Positions 18,525-24,398 of a stretch of DNA of 24,398 nt are shown here, in pieces (within the stretch, counting starts at the first letter, position 1; each line of letters starts with the position of its first letter). The stretch comes from Paracamarosporium sp. OC-R06-R3 (lineage: Eukaryota; Ascomycota; Dothideomycetes; Pleosporales; Didymosphaeriaceae), in the NCBI GenBank assembly GCA_019828545.1, contig JACVRA010000428.1, forward strand, positions 1 to 24,398. Direction: 5' to 3'. The notes beneath the pieces were generated by a model, which was not told where the DNA came from, ran no database searches, and saw only the letters and a program-made list of their open reading frames with translations. The translations under genes and the position numbers were made by a program.

Positions 18525-18960
18525 CTAGAGACGGGGAATTTGCTTCAGACTATTCGGCTCCGCCTCCAGAATTGCCTCTAGAAATTCGATACATTGAATT
18601 CTATGACTACCAGGATCTTGAATGGTGAATTCGAGATATCTCTGGCATCCATAATCGATTGAATCGAATATCTCAACCTTTTCAAGGTTCTTCAAGAGGT
18701 CATGGTACTAGTCTAGAGCCTCTGTTGGAAAAGCAAGACGTGTGAGTTAACATAAGTGAATGTTTCCCTTCATTGCCTCAACCTCAATGAACAACGAGTA
18801 TATTTCTGACCTTTCAATACCCTCTGGATGAATCCTGCCGAAGCCTGGATGTGACTCCGTGCTGTTTCGAGCTACCGGATAAGCTTAGGATGTATCGGTG
18901 ATTAAGCGAGCTGTCATCGTTCGGAAGCGTGTTTAGATGGCAGTAGGTCAGCTCTCAAAG
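18525..18960 (-). pseudogene. Decayed protein-coding relic, interrupted by stops
   Basis: The last 61 codons are open and protein-like (LLKNLEKVEIFDSIDYGC, then FLEAILEAEPNSLKQIPRL and stop at 18525). An in-frame TAG lies at 18708-18710, where TGG would be natural (the next residues are YHDLL). Upstream, separated by an acceptor-like TTCCAACAG, another frame gives GRIHPEGIERSEIYSLFIEV, and a third frame gives ELTYCHLNTLPNDDSS. Together they resemble one protein broken by frameshifts and stops. The alternating Leu pattern is reminiscent of large fungal F-box or leucine-rich families, but no defining motif is present. I take it as a pseudogene. Confidence 0.45.
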
Positions 18961-20120
18961 TTTTTCTTAGTTATGTGTTACCTTGGTGCGTCACACTCTT
19001 CCGAGGGAATGATATTGGTTAAAAGTTATGCGTGATGATGCCCGCTAGGTTGAGGCTTGACAGAATGCGGCTGATGTGAGACTTCAATATGCTCTATGGG
19101 GTGTACGAGCTTCGTCCGCGACGCTGGTTCTGAGCCGACAGCTTTTGACGCACAGCGATTTGCCTTTAAGAAAAGAGGCTATGCATGCTAGATTCAGTTC
19201 TTGATGTGGTGATAGAGAATGCTAAAGATATATTTAGACTCATGACCGAAAGGTGCTAGTGCACATTTTCACTAGCAGTTCTTCGTTCCATGCGGTGTTG
19301 TTTATTATAATTGTTGCCCTCGACCTTCGGAAAGTATTGTTACTGCCAAAAGTATCGGGATTCTTCCCCACAGAACGAACCAATAGACTGGCACTTCGAC
19401 AAAAACTGCACGTATGTGAAAACAACCACATATTACAGATGTATGGGTGCTATGTATCATCTAACTCTTGAAAATTGAGTTTCTTTACCAGAGATCTGAC
19501 TTTACTCAAACGGGTACACGGGCTCCAGGTCGGTCCGACCTCAATTGCTGCCTCAGGCCTCGAGTGCCGCCGCACCCTGGTCGTCGCGTTTTTGTGTTTC
19601 AAGGGGCTAGACTGAAACCTTTACTTCATGTCCTGTTTTGTCTTGCAACGCGAATTAATACCTCCGATGAACTACATAATTCCTAACAGGGTTTGCATGT
19701 CTGCAATCTGTACTTGCGCCCTACTATAAGCTTGTATCTGGTATGCTCGGTTGGTGCAAGTATGATAATTGTCACGCTACCATATCATAAAACCCACGAG
19801 CCTGCGTCGAAGGCTCGTTAAAATTTCCATCGCTGTATACATGTTCTTCTCTGCTGCGATTTGAAAGGACATGGCTGTTAGGTAGCTCAGCCCCGCTCCC
19901 TAATGTTGACTATAATGTGCCGACAATATTCTTCTGCCCACAGCAATGAGCTATATCAACCATCACAATCTCTTCGTCGCAATTTTCTACGCAATTCGGT
20001 CAACTTTTACGAGATTCGTATTCGTCATGCAAACTGCAGAACCCCATCGGCGACACCTCCAGGTCACGCGATGACTCAGAGCTGCGTATCAACCTGGGCT
20101 TTTGCTCTTGTAAAAAACCA
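18961..20120. other. Gene-poor region with repeat remnant
   Basis: It contains one copy of the diverged repeat (about 19490-19660), set in a GC-richer patch, and no supported gene. A plus-strand 42-codon frame starting MSYINHHNLF (19946-20074) lies after an acceptor-like cccacag, but nothing backs it. Confidence 0.4.
19490..19660 (-). repeat. Diverged repeat copy A
   Basis: The block at 19589-19607 matches 21047-21065 at 18 of 19 positions, and the block at 19641-19658 matches 21093-21110 at 15 of 18. Order and strand are the same and the spacing is similar (33 versus 27 bases). On the minus strand both copies translate to a related peptide (SRCKTKQDMK.. here, SRYKIRHDAIK.. in copy B), each followed by a PL(K/R)HK motif. 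This copy is interrupted by a stop between the two motifs. Confidence 0.55.
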
Positions 20121-20462
20121 TCAATTACTTTGCGACGCTGGCATACTAGGGCTATACTTGCACTTCAGCCTGTGACTGTCATGACGATCGAAGTTGCGCT
20201 CCCAATAGTCCTCACGATAGATTACGTGGTCACAGAAGGCGTGGAGGTACTTTGCTTTGACGTTGTACGTGCCGTGGTAGTCCTCATACGAAACCTCCCA
20301 TGGCTCGACTATCAAGACAGATAAATTAGAAGATCGTATTTCAGCGTCGCCGCATTGTGATGGATGAGCGTTAGCAACAATTTAGGGCGTGGCTAGTATG
20401 AATAGGGAAGCTAAAAAAAGGATTGTAATGGATACAACCGTGCGCCGCTGTGGCCCTCGCAT
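20121..20462 (-). pseudogene. Small secreted-protein candidate with premature stop
   Basis: A 114-codon frame runs from ATG at 20462 to TGA at 20121. It opens with a basic start and a hydrophobic core (TILFLASLFILATP), then a small-residue segment (VANA) that looks like a signal-peptidase site. A mature part of about 82 residues with three cysteines and many Tyr, His and Asp follows. A single TAA at 20382-20384 (codon 27) interrupts the frame inside the signal peptide. TAA here differs from CAA by one C-to-T change. No splice sites with matching phase remove it. The codon pattern of the mature part looks selected. The family is not recognised; small, secreted and Cys-containing fits an effector-like or antimicrobial-like protein, but that is inference. 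Confidence 0.5.
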
Positions 20463-20886
20463 CTTGTAAGAGTATTTAACCGCTTCAAGGAAAAGAGTTC
20501 ACCAGCCGTCCTCATAGGAAATACTACGATTATCATTTTAGAGATTGGAGGTGTCGCAATTGGTAATAGCTGGGTATGGCTGCCTGGATTCGCTGGGGCC
20601 ACCCCATGTTCGCGTCCAGGATCCTATAATTGTCGCTGCGGCTCAAAAAAGAAATGTGATACGATCAGCGCTTCTCCCTACTGCGCACTGCTACATTCAA
20701 TTGCTGGCTCACGAAGTGGCAAAACTAGATTCGCACAAGCAGAACACGTAGTGGAATTGTGGCGTTTAAGCTGTATTCTGTGGTGTGGTTTGGCTGGCTT
20801 TGAGCAATCCTGTACTAGGAGATGGACGCACCTGATTGGCTCATGTCTTGCGCACGGCGTATTATATCGACTATAACCGCCGGTTT
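20463..20886. other. Intergenic, upstream of secreted-protein candidate
   Basis: Presumed promoter side of the minus-strand secreted-protein candidate. Frames at 20411-20602 (minus) and 20545-20751 (plus) overlap each other and show no supporting motif. Confidence 0.35.
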
Positions 20887-21123
20887 CTAGCTTCGGTGTT
20901 TATCGCAGCTATGCCCTGAACTGTTCTTTTGATGCCTAAACGAATTTTTACCTACAAAATCTTTCCAAGAAGCTCGGCTCGCTTTTGCCTGGACGACGTC
21001 GCTGCCTTCACAATACCTCAGGCACCTACTACCCTTACCTACCACTTTTTTGTGTCTCAAGGGGCGTATGACTTTGATTGCGTCGTGTCTTATCTTGTAC
21101 CGCGAATCAACTAGATCTGCCAT
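20887..21123 (-). CDS. Basic 78-residue ORF carrying diverged repeat copy B
   Basis: The frame starts with an ATG (MADLVDSRYKIRHDAIKV) and encodes a Lys/Arg-rich protein with PLRHKKVVGKG and ASWKDFVGKNSF segments. It is the intact-looking counterpart of the broken repeat copy A about 1.5 kb to the left, which suggests both derive from one coding sequence, possibly part of a mobile element or a gene family. There is no recognised domain, signal peptide or membrane span. It could equally be a fragment of a longer lost gene. Confidence 0.35.
   Translation of the reverse strand: MADLVDSRYKIRHDAIKVIRPLRHKKVVGKGSRCLRYCEGSDVVQAKASRASWKDFVGKNSFRHQKNSSGHSCDKHRS
21047..21110 (-). repeat. Diverged repeat copy B core
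   Basis: The two matching blocks shared with 19589-19658 lie here. Three of the four mismatches across the blocks are C/T differences. The surrounding sequence is alignable only in patches. Confidence 0.55.
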
Positions 21124-21356
21124 GGATCGCTTTCTCCTACAAGGTCACGAAATGGCCATCTCGAATGCACGATCGCTGCTATGCACAGCATAGTATATTA
21201 TCCCTTTGGGTTCCGCTTTATAGGATTTGAAGCTATATAATTGTGCACGCTGCATGCATTCCTTACAACGTTGAAATGTAGAATGTTGAGCCACTTTTGA
21301 AATCGTAGGCATACGGCTCGAGTCTTCTGCCTGCGACACACAGAACGTTCGATCGC
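21124..21356. other. 3' flank of the large minus-strand gene
   Basis: Short spacer with no coding signal beyond overlapping chance frames. Confidence 0.4.
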
Positions 21357-23291
21357 TTAAAACACTAGATCGTCATCGTCATCGTTGTCTTCCTCAACAC
21401 TGTCTTCCCTTATGGCTTCTATCTTGAAATCCATTCCCAAATTGCTACCCGTATTTGCTTTTATATGATTTTTGAGGCACATCTTCACTATCTGTCTGAG
21501 CTCTCGCTTGGTGCTATTATAATTGGTGTCCTGGCCGCGCTCTACAGTCTCCTCTATATCAACGCCGGGACCAGTTAATCGTATTATCAACCCTGTAATA
21601 CCCTTTTTGTTTTCAAAAGGTAATTCCTCGATTAGTTCGTTTAGAGATTTTTCTAAGAAGTGACCCTTTGGGTGCCAGCTCTTGACTTGGTATACAGGCG
21701 TGCGGGAGAGAATTATCCTGTAACTGAAACCGATACCGGTTCTAGAATCCGTAGAAGAGACTGCATCTGGTCTTGAGATAGTCACAGGGAAAGACTCAGG
21801 AGTTTGATCAGCTATTTTCGTTGCATCGCTTGGGACAGGCGATGGACAAGATGACGCTGCAGTCTTGTTGATTCCGTGCATCGATTCAGTTGTAGACATT
21901 GTGCGAACGAGAGACGGTGCTTTCTCGGCCTCAGGCTGGATGTTGTTGCGTGGACCTACGTGCGTTAGGTAGGAGCTGGATAAACTTGGACTTGATTGGT
22001 GTAAAGCCTGGTACGTAAGTGGATTCATGGAGAATGCTGGTGAAGATATTCGTTCTAGGTTCGGATCGATGTTGGAGTCAATTGTCGCCCTCCTTGGCAC
22101 ATCGGTGGGTGTAGGTGGGATGCTTTCATTCATCACCGAGGGCTGGTTTGCTTCCATGTAGCTGAAGACGTCTCGATCATTGTCAGATTGTTGTCGCACG
22201 CCCGCTTGGTTTTGCTGTCCTGCTCCCATGTCATTGTCGCGACCTATTATCGATTCTGTCGCTGATATCGGTGAAGTAAAGGGCTGATCGAGGTCGAGAA
22301 TATCTGCATAATTCACGCGCGGCGCCGTCTTCCGTCCGCGGGGTGATGTCCGCTTGGGCATCGGCGCTATCGGTCTGTGATGGGGGTTCGAAGGCTTGCC
22401 CGCTCCAACTTTCAAGCTTACGATCTTGGATCGCTTCTGGGGATTGCTTTTGCCCGGCGCTCTTAATTTCCGTTTCGTTGTGCTTGGCTTTTCGTAGTTT
22501 GCTGTCAGTACATCTTCGTGTGAGACAGGAAATTGTCTGGTAAGATCAGTTCGAACGCGTACCTCTGGTGCATGGTCCGGGCTCGTCGGAAAATCGTATA
22601 TACTGTGTTCTTGCTGGAGAGAATCTGGAACTGTCAGAGACCTTCTGGTGTTTGCATTCAATACGCCCGCGCATGTTTGGGTTGCGGCAGTCGTGGTTGG
22701 GGATATATATGGGGCTTCTCTACCGGACGCGGAATTATTCAGTCTGCAGAGGACGTTAGTTGAACTACATGCAGTCGCATTAATGCTTACCCGTTATTTA
22801 GCCCGTCGTCTTCCAGGTCAATGATCTCGTGAACAGGCTGGTGCTCCTTCTTCTTGTATTTTTCGTTTCGGTATTGTTGGAGATTCAAGCGAAAAATGAG
22901 CTGTCGCACAGTTTGCGAGATACTAGGCGTGTCAGACTTGGGTGAGATATCGATGAAAGTCTTACAATGTGCGATGGTTCGAATATTGAAGCGAGTTGAA
23001 GTTGGCTGCCGTGGGATCGCTTGGCCAGTATACTTCGCCATATCCCTCTCCATCTAGGAAGGATGCTGTCATCTGTTTCAGCACATCTTGGTCTTTCGAT
23101 GCCTTCCAATCCAAGAGGTCTGTTCCACGGACGCCTTCTGAAGAATATCGTCGTCGGAAGACGCGAAGATCATCAATGAACGCGGTGCAGCGAGCGAGCC
23201 TTCCGTCACCGTAAGCAAGGTGTTCACGAAGATCTGTTATTTTTGGTATGCGCGCAGCCGACATTCGGGAGGGGCTAGGTGCGCGGGACAT
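21357..23291 (-). CDS. Three-exon gene, probable nuclear protein of unknown family
   Basis: Exons 22966-23291, 22791-22922 and 21357-22743 give 614 residues. Introns 22923-22965 (GTAAGA..CTGAC..CTAG, 43 nt) and 22744-22790 (GTAAGC..CAACTAAC..TGCAG, 47 nt) are both phase 2, and the frames join exactly. The N-terminal about 150 residues look like a helical domain (YGDGRLARCTAFIDDLRVFR.. to ISQTVRQLIFRLNLQQY). A long Ser/Pro/Gln-rich disordered region follows, with basic clusters (KRKLR about 243, KRTSPRGRK about 283) that resemble nuclear-localisation or AT-hook-like motifs. A compact C-terminal domain follows (about 490-600: IGFSYRIILSRTPVYQVKSW, then GITGLIIRLTGPG), and the protein ends in an acidic Asp run. 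I do not recognise it. A DNA-binding or chromatin role is inference. The start at 23291 (MSRAPSPSR) is preferred over an upstream in-frame ATG at 23501. Confidence 0.75.
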
Positions 23292-23646
23292 GTTGTGTAG
23301 TAGGGGATGGAGAGGCGAGGTAGCTTTTAGTAGGCAGTATGTAGAGGCTAACAAAAGACTTAAAAAGATGGGGGGGGCAACGAAATACCCTGAGACTGCG
23401 CCGCAAGCCAAGTTGCTTGCCAGGGGCCCTGGCAAGGGGGTTTCAAGCCGAGAAAGCAGACAAGCTACGATTGGTCCAGATACACCGATGCCAGGCAGCA
23501 AAGTTACACCGATCCAACGCTCGCATGCTCAAAGACCAATCGCGTCAGTCTTTTACTTGGCATACCGCTTATAATGCGGAAGTTGTACTGTACAACTTCC
23601 CTTCACTCCATCTCCAGCAGAGCATAGAAGAATGTCGATTGCATCA
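23292..23646. other. Divergent promoter region
   Basis: About 350 bases separate two divergently transcribed genes. It includes a run of seven G (near 23370). No gene is supported; overlapping frames here are 5' extensions or chance. Confidence 0.45.
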
Positions 23647-23993
23647 ATGTTCAGCAGTGCACATCTATGGCACGGGGCCGTCATATTAAATTTCGCAGTC
23701 ACAATTTCTTTGCTAGTTGCTCATTTCTTTAGTAAGTGAATCGTTCCAGTCCCTTGACTTCGCTATCCTGACTCTCTCTGTGCAACTCTGTAGCCGTGCT
23801 AAGGTTCGTAGGAGCTCGTCCTGATCATGTCCGCAACACTTACGAAGGCCTCGAAGCGTTCGGACCGGTGAGGATTGCCACGCCGGACGGAACCGTTATC
23901 CAACATTCGTTCTTCTCCAACTTCATAATGAAGGGCCCGCATGTTAGTGTTAGACATCTACATCAGGCTTTCGACGATTCTTACTTTATCTAG
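23647..23993 (+). CDS. Two-exon small protein with hydrophobic N-terminus
   Basis: Exon 1 is 23647-23731 and exon 2 is 23794-23993, separated by a 62-nt intron (GTAAGT donor, CCTGACT branch, CTGTAG acceptor, phase 1); the product has 94 residues. The N-terminus (MFSSAHLWHGAVILNFAVTI, then SLLVAHFF) is strongly hydrophobic from about residue 10 to 28, so it is a signal peptide or a membrane anchor. The remainder (GARPDHVRNTYEGLEAFGPV, GTVIQHSFFSNF..) has no cysteines and ends ..FDDSYFI. The excellent splice signals and the perfect frame join support a real gene. No family is recognised. It may be a small secreted protein, but the hydrophobic part is long enough for an anchor, and a truncated remnant of a larger protein is possible. 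Confidence 0.5.
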
Positions 23994-24398
23994 GCCTTCA
24001 CGGTCAAGGCTCCACCAACTTCAGTGAAATTAGCAGACCAAATAATGCGGCAGATGTTGGAACAGCAGCATATGCGGGAATAAATGCGCGAAAGCCGGTA
24101 CATTAGCGCCCTATCGGCATGGCTCCACTCGCACAGGCCAAACGTCGAAATCCCCTCGCTCTCTTTACTAGTCACTATTCTAACTTCATGTCTCGCTCAT
24201 TTGGTCTGTATTCTTGGGGATTTATTAGATACCCCTGCATGTTCTAGACGGTTTCTTACATAGATCCTTTCCGTATTGGGATTCTGATATCTTTTCCCTA
24301 CAACTAGCGCTCGGAACAGTGCGATCATGAAAAGTGCTCCTCCGTTTGTAGATTCTTGTATACAGATAATGTAACGGTGGAAAAGCGCTTGTAGCGGT
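23994..24398. other. Right-edge region, no gene seen
   Basis: AT-rich at the end, with only one short minus-strand frame (23990-24175) that has no supporting motif. Confidence 0.45.

Noticed and set aside
18541..18625. Plus-strand reading PPPELPLEIRYIEFYDY, reminiscent of an F-box or 2EXR-like LPxEIR motif
   Set aside because: The frame is short and ends at a TGA, while the minus strand is open and protein-like for longer over the same bases.
23292..23501. 70-codon N-terminal extension of the 614-residue protein
   Set aside because: It covers the likely promoter, is hydrophobic and unlike the rest, and the internal MSRAPSPSR start is followed at once by protein-like sequence.
1..24398. tRNA, rRNA and CRISPR arrays
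   Set aside because: I looked for T-loop motifs, rRNA core sequences and regularly spaced repeats by eye and recognised none; a tRNAscan run would be decisive.

Overview
The window looks like nuclear DNA of a filamentous ascomycete (Pezizomycotina, plausibly Dothideomycetes/Pleosporales). Genes carry short 43-119 nt introns with GT..AG ends and CTAAC/CTGAC-like branch sites, there are no operons or ribosome binding sites, and families such as UreF, Spo12, a secreted SGNH hydrolase and a long GH31 enzyme are typical of such genomes. The lineage is inferred from gene style, not from a search.

Left part (about 0.5-15.8 kb) is a normal gene-dense block. On the plus strand: a membrane-anchored HKD phospholipase D-like protein (565-2601); two consecutive multi-exon genes of unknown function, each with a globular N-terminal part, a polar linker and a C-terminal coiled coil (2893-4401 and 5226-6403, the second with an apparent one-base frameshift); and a multi-spanning membrane protein (7143-8264). 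On the minus strand: a GH31 alpha-glycosidase (8742-11333), a secreted SGNH/GDSL hydrolase (12297-13487), the urease accessory protein UreF (13884-14815, two exons) and a small three-exon Spo12-family mitotic-exit regulator (15295-15770). These genes do not form an obvious pathway.

Right part (about 15.8-21.3 kb) is gene-poor. It has an AT-rich tract near 17.1-17.3 kb and traces of decayed coding sequence on the minus strand: a small split candidate at 17726-18185, a stop-interrupted relic at 18525-18960, a small secreted-protein candidate with a stop codon inside its signal peptide (20121-20462), and two diverged copies of a short repeat that encode a similar basic peptide (about 19.49-19.66 kb and 20.89-21.12 kb). 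This pattern of short lineage-specific genes, decay and C/T-type divergence resembles an accessory or repeat-eroded island.

At the right end a three-exon, 614-residue, probably nuclear protein of unknown family (21357-23291, minus) is divergent from a two-exon 94-residue protein with a hydrophobic N-terminus (23647-23993, plus). All intron positions were derived by hand from splice motifs and reading-frame continuity. No rRNA, tRNA or CRISPR array was recognised.
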